Source: an uncultured Lachnospiraceae bacterium
GTDB taxonomy: Bacteria > Bacillota > Clostridia > Lachnospirales > Lachnospiraceae
Length of the DNA stretch: 64,000 nt
NCBI GenBank assembly: GCA_949743325.1
Contig: CATJTQ010000130.1
Coordinates: 62,001-126,000, forward strand
Direction of reading: 5' to 3'
Of this stretch, positions 25,303-32,121 are shown one piece after another. A program made the translations under genes and the position numbers. The notes beneath the pieces are model-generated. The model worked only from the letters and a program-made list of their open reading frames with translations. It was not told the DNA's origin and made no database searches. How positions within the stretch are numbered: position 1 is the stretch's first letter; each line of letters starts with the position of its first letter.

Positions 25303-25920
25303 CTAATTTATTGGTAAAACTGACGGAAGCTTTAATACATAACCATCTCTTACACGAATACTTTTACAACCGCGTATATCTGTCCATCCATAATTATTAA
25401 CCGCATAATTATCTGTAGTTATATTAGAAAGATCATACAAATCACCAACGCTGACAACACCATACTGACTGATAATATCGTTCATGGCATCCAAAACAGC
25501 ATCTGCATCCCCTCGCGTTTCAAAAATTAAGTCATCATAATCGTATTTGTCTAGTTTTGCTGATTTAAAATGATTACTTTTATGTTCATTGCCGCGTTCA
25601 TGATAATTTCGGTATGATTTCTTTGAACCTGTTGATTTTTTTTCGTTTTTTCCTGTTTCTCCATATAAAATCATATCAATTCCATTTGTTACAATATCAG
25701 AAATAGCCTTTTTAACTGCTGGAACAAGCACATCTATCAATATATAAGATTTGACACTCGCAATATCCTCAGAAATAAATATATCTGCAAACTTTTGTAT
25801 CTCATTTTTCTTTTTTACCTTAACAGATCCCAAAACCGCTCTTTTAATTTTTTTTTCTAATTTATCTCCTGAATAAGTCTCTTTTGATTTATAAGAATTA
25901 GATTTATAATCCTCGACCAT
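25303..25920 (-). CDS. Phage-associated protein of unknown function, with predicted basic linker
   Basis: 205 residues, AAGGGGG upstream. It has a Lys-rich start, a helical segment (IQKFADIFISEDIASVKSYI, LIDVLVPAVKKAISDIVTNG), a polar low-complexity linker (KNEKKSTGSKKSYRNYHERG), and a C-terminal domain DLIFETRGDADAVLDAMNDI with NNYGWTDIRGCKSIRVRDGY. I know this protein type as a hypothetical travelling with DUF6353 genes in clostridial phage-like loci. It sits between the two DUF6353 genes, suggesting that the three products act together, perhaps at the membrane. Function unknown. Confidence 0.65.
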   Translation of the reverse strand: MVEDYKSNSYKSKETYSGDKLEKKIKRAVLGSVKVKKKNEIQKFADIFISEDIASVKSYILIDVLVPAVKKAISDIVTNGIDMILYGETGKNEKKSTGSKKSYRNYHERGNEHKSNHFKSAKLDKYDYDDLIFETRGDADAVLDAMNDIISQYGVVSVGDLYDLSNITTDNYAVNNYGWTDIRGCKSIRVRDGYVLKLPSVLPIN

Positions 25921-26033
25921 ATAACAATCCCCCTTTTTAATAAAAAAGAATGCGTCATAACAACACTGTCCAGAAATTAAATAATAAAAATTATTTTATT
26001 ATTGTTTATATTCTTCATAAACTTCTATAATTT

Positions 26034-26882
26034 CTAAAGCAACTGACGATAATCATATTTTGGACCATAATGATAATCAATAACTAAACATGGCGTATCG
26101 TCATTTGCCAACTGAGAACTAAAATTTAAGTCAATATAACCATCTTGAATATTCCATCCAAGATCATCGCCTAGCTTAATACTGCTCAATCCAATTTCAT
26201 AATAAAAATCATTCAAAGATATATACATATCATCTCTCATCAAACGATTGAGTTGGTTTTCTGCTCTCTTAATTTTATCGATATCTGACTTAAAATACCT
26301 GCCTGAAATCACATCGTAACAAAGGGTATTTCCAATATCCGTTATTATAACCTCATGTGATGTTACTGGGTCCCGTTCAATCTTATCCTTTGCAATCGCG
26401 TCCCTAACGATCTTTTCTTTTCTCTCTCCAATTGTCTCAACTACTTTATCCTGATACTCCTTCAAAGTTGATTCTGACAAACTATAAGCAGCCATAAGAG
26501 CAGCTTTGTGCCGTACATGAGCGGAATTAGCCCCGATCAGACAGGCAATTGATAATATTCCCGTAAGTACAGCTGGGGTGTAGCATTTCCAGCATAACTT
26601 AACCGTATCCAGACTTATAATATCTGCAAACCTATTATATTTTAATAGTTTAGACTTCTTCGTTTTTTTCTCCTCAAAAGTTTCTTTATTTTCTTTAACA
26701 TCACTTTTACTATTGTTTTTTGAATCCTCAATAAGAATCAGTGCTTTCGGCGTCGCCTTTACTGCCAATACAGCTGCTGTAATCATTCCTGTAATACCTA
26801 TACCAGTCAAAATTTCCGGGCTATGTTTTTTCATTGCTGCTTTCATACCTTTTGCAATCATGCCAAAACTTATTTTTCTCAT
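26034..26882 (-). CDS. DUF6353-family membrane protein (copy 1)
   Basis: 282 residues from ATG 26882 with AAAGGAGA upstream. KKHSPEILTGIGITGMITAA and KLCWKCYTPAVLTGILSIAC are two membrane segments; a Lys-rich loop lies between. The C-terminal soluble part has MYISLNDFYYEIGLSSIKLG and DDLGWNIQDGYIDLNFSSQL. It is paralogous to 24321-25244 with matching order of motifs but considerable divergence, so the duplication is old or the two were acquired separately. Function unknown. Confidence 0.78.
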   Translation of the reverse strand: MRKISFGMIAKGMKAAMKKHSPEILTGIGITGMITAAVLAVKATPKALILIEDSKNNSKSDVKENKETFEEKKTKKSKLLKYNRFADIISLDTVKLCWKCYTPAVLTGILSIACLIGANSAHVRHKAALMAAYSLSESTLKEYQDKVVETIGERKEKIVRDAIAKDKIERDPVTSHEVIITDIGNTLCYDVISGRYFKSDIDKIKRAENQLNRLMRDDMYISLNDFYYEIGLSSIKLGDDLGWNIQDGYIDLNFSSQLANDDTPCLVIDYHYGPKYDYRQLL

Positions 26883-26912
26883 AGATTCTCCTTTCATAAA
26901 AAACAACTTAAA

Positions 26913-27077
26913 TTATGACTCCTCTTTAGCATTTCTTACAGACAACTTTTCGTCAATCTTCTCAGTTATTTTTTCATTCATTTTTTGATCATTAACCCAA
27001 TCAGATAAAAGCGTAGCTCCCAATCCAATTAAAGTAGCTGAAAATCCTATCAGTTGAATCCATTTTTCTTTTCTCAT
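26913..27077 (-). CDS. Small single-helix membrane protein
   Basis: 54 residues from ATG 27077 (AAGGAGG upstream; an ATG seven codons earlier overlaps that site). A basic start MRKEKWIQ, one membrane helix (LIGFSATLIGLGATLLSDWV), then a charged helix (NDQKMNEKITEKIDEKLSVR). Of holin-like size, but it has only one membrane span. It might be an accessory of the adjacent DUF6353 protein. No family recognised. Confidence 0.6.
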   Translation of the reverse strand: MRKEKWIQLIGFSATLIGLGATLLSDWVNDQKMNEKITEKIDEKLSVRNAKEES

Positions 27078-27150
27078 AAAACGGCATACCTCCTTCATAA
27101 ATGACTATGCTAATTTTGCGTATTTGAAATACAATATAAGATTAAACTAA

Positions 27151-27510
27151 CTATATTTCACGGCGGTCAAAAACTGTTTCCCACTGTTCCTTTTGTATCG
27201 GCTTCATTTTTAGTGCCCACATAATCTGACGGATAGTCACAGTGGGATACAATCCATCTGCACAGATTTTGGCGCGCTTATCAAAATAATCTTTAAAATT
27301 GGGGTTTAGATACAAATCATCTGTCAGCCATGGATCAACTTCACTCCACCAAGTGAATTTACCTTCTGGATTAAAACGCTGCTGTATCACTGCAAGACCT
27401 TTATCTCCTATTTGAAACAACGTACATCTATCATAAACAGGATGTCTGCAATTATATAGTTTTCCATATAATGACAAATAAATTGCCGGTTTTTCATAAT
27501 AATACCGCAT
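27151..27510 (-). CDS. Phage-associated protein of unknown function
   Basis: 119 residues from ATG 27510 (GAGGTGGAG upstream). It begins MRYYYEKPAIYLSLYGKLYN and contains DRCTLFQIGDKGLAVIQQRF, TWWSEVDPWLTDDLYLNPNF and LYPTVTIRQIMWALKMKP. Many aromatics and conserved-looking Trp/Tyr. I recognise the pattern as a hypothetical from clostridial phage-like elements, without function. It may bind nucleic acid or protein, but nothing in the sequence shows which. Confidence 0.65.
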   Translation of the reverse strand: MRYYYEKPAIYLSLYGKLYNCRHPVYDRCTLFQIGDKGLAVIQQRFNPEGKFTWWSEVDPWLTDDLYLNPNFKDYFDKRAKICADGLYPTVTIRQIMWALKMKPIQKEQWETVFDRREI

Positions 27511-27589
27511 AGCTCTCCACCTCAAAATACAAAATTAAAACACAAAGGCTGTGCAAGATACACAACCTCTGTTAAAAGACAATTAATAA

Positions 27590-27979
27590 TTATCTTTTTG
27601 TCGGATTAAAACGACTAAATAATCCTCTGAATGTTGTAGAAGTAAATGTTCCTGTTTCTTCAAATTTAAACCCCTTTTTCATCCATAATGAATAAAATAA
27701 TAATGGCAATATTAATCCAGCTGCCTCCATACCAAGTTTAAAATATCGATCTTTAATCTGTTCTGTAAACTGTTCTCGTTTAAAGAGACGCTCCTGCTCA
27801 TTGTGCAATCTATTTACTTCTAATTCTTGTCCACAGCGTTCCTCTTCAATTTTCAACTTATACAGTGTTGACAAATTATTAACCGCATTTGAATGTTCTC
27901 TGCTTCCAAATTCTAAAGAAGACAAAGCCTTAATCTCTCCTTTAATTTTCTCCTCCAACATTGTTCTTATTTCTTCCAT
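27590..27979 (-). CDS. Coiled-coil protein with one membrane segment
   Basis: 129 residues. The first ~75 are charged helices (MEEIRTMLEEKIKGEIKALS, NRLHNEQERLFKREQFTEQI) followed by a hydrophobic stretch (MEAAGLILPLLFYSLWMKKG) and a Thr-rich C-terminus FTSTTFRGLFSRFNPTKR. The start is a known pattern in Lachnospiraceae phage-like loci (KALSSLEFGSREHSNAVNNL), of unknown role. It continues the run of membrane-associated small proteins in this part of the element. Confidence 0.65.
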   Translation of the reverse strand: MEEIRTMLEEKIKGEIKALSSLEFGSREHSNAVNNLSTLYKLKIEEERCGQELEVNRLHNEQERLFKREQFTEQIKDRYFKLGMEAAGLILPLLFYSLWMKKGFKFEETGTFTSTTFRGLFSRFNPTKR

Positions 27980-28103
27980 ATAGCACTCCCTTCTATAGCA
28001 TAAATGTTACTTCTTAATATTTGCTTGTATTCTTTAAGAAAACATCATGCTTATATAATTACAAATATTAAAATACTATGTTTCTTTGTCGTCTGCGTAC
28101 GGT

Positions 28104-28523
28104 TTATCCTCTCTCCTTATTTAACAGCCAAAAAAATCTTCTGTAGCGATCATAATATGTATCCTTAGAACACGGAATTTCTAATCTAACTTTCAAATAA
28201 TCATAAGAAACGCCCTCTGTCACACCTTTTAAAATATATTTTGACAAATCTTCTTCTGCAAATAATGCTGTCTTCTGTACCAATTCTATTCTGCTTGAAT
28301 AAAATGCCTTAGCTTCTGCATATTTAGCCGTCGGATCGCTGTATCCACTCTGTTTAATATACAGTTCCAAATCAGCAGTACTGCTGCTCAAACTATCTAA
28401 CGCATTGTAAGCCTTTTTCCATATTGGATACTGCAGACAAAAATGCTTTAATTCATAATATCTATGCTTATCTATCCAATATTTATTTTTCTCTGATAAT
28501 TCAGGCCTCATTTTAATTCCCAT
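28104..28523 (-). CDS. Phage regulatory-type protein (RinA/ArpU-like helical, tentative)
   Basis: 139 residues, AAAGGAGAG upstream. MRPELSEKNKYWIDKHRYYE, HFCLQYPIWKKAYNALDSLS, then GVSYDYLKVRLEIPCSKDTY and YDRYRRFFWLLNKE. The C-terminal segment looks like a recognition helix region of the RinA/ArpU type late transcription regulators. In complete clostridial phages a close pattern lies just before the terminase genes; here no terminase follows. Function likely transcriptional, but the family call is tentative. It starts directly after the stop of the preceding gene. Confidence 0.6.
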   Translation of the reverse strand: MGIKMRPELSEKNKYWIDKHRYYELKHFCLQYPIWKKAYNALDSLSSSTADLELYIKQSGYSDPTAKYAEAKAFYSSRIELVQKTALFAEEDLSKYILKGVTEGVSYDYLKVRLEIPCSKDTYYDRYRRFFWLLNKERG

Positions 28524-28778
28524 CTATCGTTTCTCTCCTTTCCAAAAATATCCTGTCTCCTCATAAAGCAGCTTAGGCGAAATATAGTAATTAATACGCC
28601 CATATTTTGAATCCATCTCCCCTAGATCTGTTATTAACTTGCCATTCCTAGTTGCTTTACCTATTGGCAGCCACCCAGATATTATCCCTGCCCTGATCCA
28701 TGATGCATCTTTTTGATATATTCGTGCTGCTACTGCTACCGGCACTGATCCACTTGTAAATATAACTTCATTATCCAT
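28524..28778 (-). CDS. Small DNA-binding-type protein (excisionase-like, tentative)
   Basis: 84 residues, GAAAGGAG upstream; first gene of the long minus-strand operon. MDNEVIFTSGSVPVAVAARI, YQKDASWIRAGIISGWLPIG, KATRNGKLITDLGEMDSKYG. The segment before GWLPIG is a helix-turn-helix-like arrangement followed by a wing-like turn, as in excisionases and small phage regulators. It is widely carried in Firmicute mobile elements. As it lies near the integrase and there is no other candidate, it is the best guess for an excisionase or operon regulator. Confidence 0.6.
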   Translation of the reverse strand: MDNEVIFTSGSVPVAVAARIYQKDASWIRAGIISGWLPIGKATRNGKLITDLGEMDSKYGRINYYISPKLLYEETGYFWKGEKR

Positions 28779-28800
28779 AAACTCTCTCCTTTCAACTGCT

Positions 28801-28829
28801 ATTCTAGGATATTAACTGCTTTTTGTTAA
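28801..28829 (-). promoter_or_regulatory. Sigma-A-type promoter of the element's minus-strand operon, with overlapping dyad
   Basis: Minus strand: TTAACA (28824-28829), 17 bases, TAGAAT (28801-28806), then GAAAGGAG and the first ATG at 28778. A perfect dyad TTTGTT-TT-AACAAA (28822-28835) overlaps the -35 box and could be an operator. It lies just downstream of a terminator that isolates it from the DUF6431 gene. Confidence 0.7.
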
Positions 28830-28850
28830 AACAAAGTCGGTGGAAAAAAC

Positions 28851-28884
28851 GAAAAAAATAAAGACCAAGATTTTCATCTCAGTC
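28851..28884 (-). terminator. Rho-independent terminator downstream of the DUF6431 gene
   Basis: Minus strand: GACTGAGAT GAAA ATCTTGGTC (9-bp stem with G-T pairs, GNRA loop), then TTTATTTTTTTC. The 216 bases between it and the DUF6431 gene (28885-29100) contain AAGGAGGTG without a real reading frame behind it, so probably a decayed gene. Confidence 0.82.
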
Positions 28885-29100
28885 CTTAATTTTGCAGTCT
28901 CTATCTTAAAACTATTTTAATATTTTAATTATAAAATATATCTGTAAACAGCATATAAATTAAAAATTAATTAATTAGACACCTCCTTCGTTAAAAAGCT
29001 TGTTTTTTTCGCGATACACTAATACTTGAAAATAAATATACAATTTTTAAAACAACTGCATTAAATCCCCTTAATTAATATATTTCCAATAATATGATAA

Positions 29101-29412
29101 TCATATAAAATGCATCAATTTTGTCTTCCATCTCATCATTGTAACTTCACATGGAAAATCCTCAAATCCTATTGTTTCCGGAGTTATAAATCCTTCTAAT
29201 ACCCCTTTAATAATCTCCGCCTCATATTGTTTGTATGGACAAATAAAATCTGGCAATTCTCTATGTAACATACCACAACTTAAACATTTAAGTCTCCTTA
29301 CGCAAATTCTTTTTGTCTTACGAGCTTTGGTACGCACAATTCTTTGAACTCTGTCATAGCACTTTAAATTCCCTCCACATTCTGGACATACTGATTGATC
29401 CCCTCTAATCAT
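29101..29412 (-). CDS. DUF6431-family zinc-ribbon protein
   Basis: 103 residues: a zinc ribbon CPECGGNLKCYDRVQRIVRT...CLSCGMLHRELPDFICPY (two CxxC pairs) then a helix KQYEAEIIKGVLEGFITPET and a C-terminal CEVTMMRWKT. This matches DUF6431, a small family near integrases and transposons in Clostridia, likely DNA binding. It is divergent from the integrase gene; the 276 bases between (29413-29688) hold the integrase promoter and a GC-rich structured leader. Confidence 0.8.
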   Translation of the reverse strand: MIRGDQSVCPECGGNLKCYDRVQRIVRTKARKTKRICVRRLKCLSCGMLHRELPDFICPYKQYEAEIIKGVLEGFITPETIGFEDFPCEVTMMRWKTKLMHFI

Positions 29413-29470
29413 AGTCCCCCATTTTTATCCCCTTTTTAACTTAGTTTTGAAACCAACTCATATATAGGAG

Positions 29471-29499
29471 TTGACATTTCCTATACCATCATATATGAT
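29471..29499 (+). promoter_or_regulatory. Sigma-A promoter of the integrase gene
   Basis: TTGACA (29471-29476), exactly 17 bases, TATGAT (29494-29499). Transcription should start near 29506, giving a leader of about 180 nt before the integrase ATG at 29689. Confidence 0.82.
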
Positions 29500-29544
29500 T
29501 ACAAAAAATAAATCAATGTTGTTAATCAAAAAAAGTATTTTATT

Positions 29545-29671
29545 CCCGCGAGCAATGAGTCAAGCGGCCGTGCCTGCACGGACAGTTGACAAATGCCGCG
29601 AGGGTCAATACCCCGCCCCTTGGGGCGCATCAAATTCCATGCCCCGTTGCTTGCGGCGGGGTTATTGACTA
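29545..29671 (+). promoter_or_regulatory. GC-rich structured integrase leader with TTGAC-type repeats
   Basis: About 127 bases of clearly higher GC than the surroundings. Hairpin CCGTGC-CT-GCACGG at 29568-29581. A long dyad GGTCAATA-CCCCGCC (29603-29617) against GGCGGGG-TTATTGAC (29655-29669). Hairpins GCCCCTTGGGGC near 29616-29626 and CCCCG...CGGGG at 29642-29661. Four TTGAC/GTCAA half-sites occur in it (29558, 29584, 29603, 29663 regions). Could be an RNA control element, integrase arm sites, or both. I know no named family for it. Confidence 0.6.
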
Positions 29672-29688
29672 TCGAAAGGACAAGAAAA

Positions 29689-30930
29689 ATGTTGATAAAA
29701 TGCCCTGAATGCGAGTTACAGGTAAGCGATAAAGCATTGGCATGTCCTCACTGCGGATATCCAATGCACACCAATACTTATAACAAATTATTACATAAAA
29801 ATAATAATAAACGCAAAAGGCTTCCTAACGGATTTGGCCAAATAAGTGAAATAAAAAACCGTAATCTCAGAAAACCATTTCGAGCAATGATTACAGTCGG
29901 TAAATCTGAAACAGGAAGACCAATCTGCAAACCATTAAAACCAGAATCTTATTTTCCTACATACAATGATGCTTATGCTGCACTTATAAAATACAATAAG
30001 AATCCTTATGATTTAGAGTCAACAATAACAGTAAAACAACTGTATGAAAAATGGAGCGAAAAATATTTCAAATCACTAAAATCAGATTCCAGTATTCGAA
30101 CCATTACTTCTGCTTGGTCATACTGTTCATCAATATATAATATGAGAGTTGCTGATTTGCGCGCCCGACATATCAAAGACTGTATGGACAACGGCACTGC
30201 AATTATAAAAGGAAGGAAACAGTATCCAACAGCAGGCACGAAAACAAGAATAAAATCGATGTTTAATTTAATGCTTGACTATGCATTGGAATACGAATTA
30301 ACAGATAAAAATTATGCCCGTACATTTAACATATCAGACGATATAATAAAAGAAAAAGAACATGCGAAAAGAGGGCATATTCCATTTACAGAAAAAGAAA
30401 TATCTTTATTATGGGAACATATAGATATTATTCCATATATAGATGTAATATTAATACAATGTTACTCAGGTTGGCGACCTCAGGAACTTGGTCTGTTAAA
30501 ATTGGAAAATATTAATTTAGAAATGCAGACATTTACAGGTGGAATGAAAACAGATGCCGGTATAAACCGTATAGTGCCAATACACACCAAAATTTTACCT
30601 CTTGTAAAGAAAAGATATCAAGAAGCATCTGAGTTGGGAAGCGACTATCTTATAAATTGTTTAGATGCTACTACGCACAGAAATAATATGAAATTTACAT
30701 ATGATAAATACCAAAAAAGATTTAATAAAATCAGAGATCAATTAAAACTAAACCCTCTTCACAGGGCACATGACGGCAGAATGCATTTCATTACCAGTGC
30801 AAAAAAATATGGGGTTGACGAATATGCTATCAAATATATTGTTGGACACTCAATATCTGATATTACCGAAAAAATATACACCAAAAGAGAGACCAGCTGG
30901 TTAAAAAAAGAAATAGAAAAAATAAAATAG
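29689..30930 (+). CDS. Tyrosine integrase with N-terminal zinc ribbon
   Basis: 413 residues from ATG 29689 (AAAGGA upstream; an in-frame ATG 96 bases earlier lies within the structured leader). Residues 1-24 are a zinc ribbon (CPECELQVSDKALACPHCGY). An arm/core-binding region follows, with TVKQLYEKWSEKYFKSLKSD. The catalytic domain has the box I Arg in SGWRPQELGLLKLENI, the Lys region MKTDAGINRIVPIH, box II HDGR in HRAHDGRMHFIT, GHSISDITEKIYTK with the nucleophilic Tyr. It catalyses integration and excision at the 20-bp core 140 bp away. All catalytic residues are present, so mobility may be intact. Confidence 0.93.
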   Translation: MLIKCPECELQVSDKALACPHCGYPMHTNTYNKLLHKNNNKRKRLPNGFGQISEIKNRNLRKPFRAMITVGKSETGRPICKPLKPESYFPTYNDAYAALIKYNKNPYDLESTITVKQLYEKWSEKYFKSLKSDSSIRTITSAWSYCSSIYNMRVADLRARHIKDCMDNGTAIIKGRKQYPTAGTKTRIKSMFNLMLDYALEYELTDKNYARTFNISDDIIKEKEHAKRGHIPFTEKEISLLWEHIDIIPYIDVILIQCYSGWRPQELGLLKLENINLEMQTFTGGMKTDAGINRIVPIHTKILPLVKKRYQEASELGSDYLINCLDATTHRNNMKFTYDKYQKRFNKIRDQLKLNPLHRAHDGRMHFITSAKKYGVDEYAIKYIVGHSISDITEKIYTKRETSWLKKEIEKIK

Positions 30931-30958
30931 CATGTTTATAGTGTAGAAATATCATTAT

Positions 30959-31017
30959 AGGAGTAGTGCAGAAATAATACAGGAACCACCTGCATTTTTT
31001 CATTGTTCACTACTCCT
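30959..31017. terminator. Hairpin between integrase and GGGtGRT genes
   Basis: AGGAGTAGTG (30959-30968) pairs with CACTACTCCT (31008-31017), with a smaller CAGG/CCTG hairpin and TTTTTTC inside. It lies between the converging integrase and GGGtGRT genes and could end either transcript. Confidence 0.6.
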
Positions 31018-31052
31018 ATCTACTATTAAAAACCTAATAAAAATAGCATTTC

Positions 31053-32063
31053 TTAGAAATTACCCGCCTTAGCAGCTTCCTCTATAGAAACTGCCACAGC
31101 AACAGTTGCTCCAACCATAGGATTGTTGCCCATACCGATAAGTCCCATCATTTCCACATGTGCTGGAACTGATGAAGAACCTGCAAACTGTGCATCTGAA
31201 TGCATACGTCCTAATGTGTCTGTCATACCATATGAAGCAGGGCCTGCAGCCATATTATCAGGATGAAGAGTACGTCCTGTACCTCCGCCTGAAGCAACTG
31301 AAAAATATTTCTTTCCCTGCTCGATACATTCTTTCTTATATGTACCTGCTACCGGATGCTGGAAACGTGTTGGATTTGTTGAGTTTCCTGTTATAGATAC
31401 GCCAACATTTTCCTTGTGCATTATTGCCACGCCTTCCTGAACATCATCAGCGCCATAACACTTAACTGTTGCACGAAGCCCCTTTGAATAAGCTTTCTCA
31501 AATACAACGTTTAACTCAGCTTCTTTATAGTCATATTTTGTCTCCACAAATGTAAATCCGTTGATACGTGAAATAATCTGTGCAGCATCTTTTCCAAGTC
31601 CATTTAAAATAACGCGAAGAGGTTTTTGGCGAACTTTATTAGCCTTCTCAGCAATTCCTATAGCACCTTCAGCAGCTGCAAATGACTCATGTCCTGCTAA
31701 GAAACAAAAACACTCTGTTTCCTCCTCAAGCAGCATTTTACCTAGGTTTCCATGTCCAATACCAACTTTACGATGATCTGCAACTGATCCTGGAATACAG
31801 AAAGCCTGAAGTCCTTCACCAATTGCTGCCGCAGCATCAGCAGCTCTCTTACAACCCTTTTTAATAGCAATTGCCGCACCTACAGTATAAGCCCAACAAG
31901 CATTCTCAAAACAAATAGGCTGGATTTTCTTAACCTGCTCATAAACATCAAGTCCAGCATCTTTAGTAATTTTTTCAGCTTCTTCAACTGAGCTGATTCC
32001 ATAGCTGCTTAAAACAGCATTAATCTGATCAATTCTTCTTTCATAAGATTCAAATAAAGCCAT
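31053..32063 (-). CDS. GGGtGRT-family protein (target gene of the element)
   Basis: 336 residues from ATG 32063 (MALFESYERRIDQINAVLSS), as AAAGGAGAC precedes it. The signature ASGGGTGRTLHPDN gives the family its name. The family is conserved in anaerobic Clostridia and consistently paired with an IscU/NifU-like scaffold, as here 58 bp upstream, which points to iron-sulfur metabolism; biochemical role is not settled. The last codons are special: the element's 20-bp attachment core encodes VSIEEAA, and the residues after it (KAGNF, stop) lie on the element side, so integration has replaced the native 3' end while keeping the frame. The protein is therefore probably functional. Confidence 0.88.
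   Translation of the reverse strand: MALFESYERRIDQINAVLSSYGISSVEEAEKITKDAGLDVYEQVKKIQPICFENACWAYTVGAAIAIKKGCKRAADAAAAIGEGLQAFCIPGSVADHRKVGIGHGNLGKMLLEEETECFCFLAGHESFAAAEGAIGIAEKANKVRQKPLRVILNGLGKDAAQIISRINGFTFVETKYDYKEAELNVVFEKAYSKGLRATVKCYGADDVQEGVAIMHKENVGVSITGNSTNPTRFQHPVAGTYKKECIEQGKKYFSVASGGGTGRTLHPDNMAAGPASYGMTDTLGRMHSDAQFAGSSSVPAHVEMMGLIGMGNNPMVGATVAVAVSIEEAAKAGNF
31072..31091. other. Right attachment site (20-bp core) inside the GGGtGRT gene
   Basis: Identical to 6864-6883. On the minus strand it encodes VSIEEAA near the C-terminus of the GGGtGRT protein. The integrase gene ends 141 bases to the left, the standard position next to its own site. Confidence 0.88.
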
Positions 32064-32121
32064 TGTTTCGTCTCCTTTCATAATTTATGCCTTATATTTG
32101 TAAGGCATAACGGTATCTATT

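Larger units (their letters stand above)
6864..31091. mobile_element. Integrated 24-kb element: phage tail and lysis genes plus single-chain RNA polymerase-like protein, no head genes
   Basis: The boundaries are a perfect 20-bp direct repeat at 6864-6883 and 31072-31091. The right copy is inside the 3' end of the GGGtGRT gene. A tyrosine integrase lies next to the right copy, as expected. Everything else is on the minus strand: small regulators, membrane proteins, an RNA polymerase-like protein, a siphophage-type tail module and lysis genes. Going through every reading frame I see no terminase, portal, capsid, head-tail adaptor, replication or recombination gene. It resembles a defective prophage or tailocin locus but keeps intact boundaries and integrase. 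Confidence 0.85.

Noticed and set aside
29593..29688. N-terminal extension of the integrase from an upstream ATG
   Set aside because: It falls inside the GC-rich hairpin region with no ribosome site, whereas ATG 29689 has AAAGGA and begins a typical zinc ribbon.
6864..31091. Contractile (R-type) tailocin or myophage
   Set aside because: No sheath, baseplate wedge or spike genes; the tail genes are of siphophage order.
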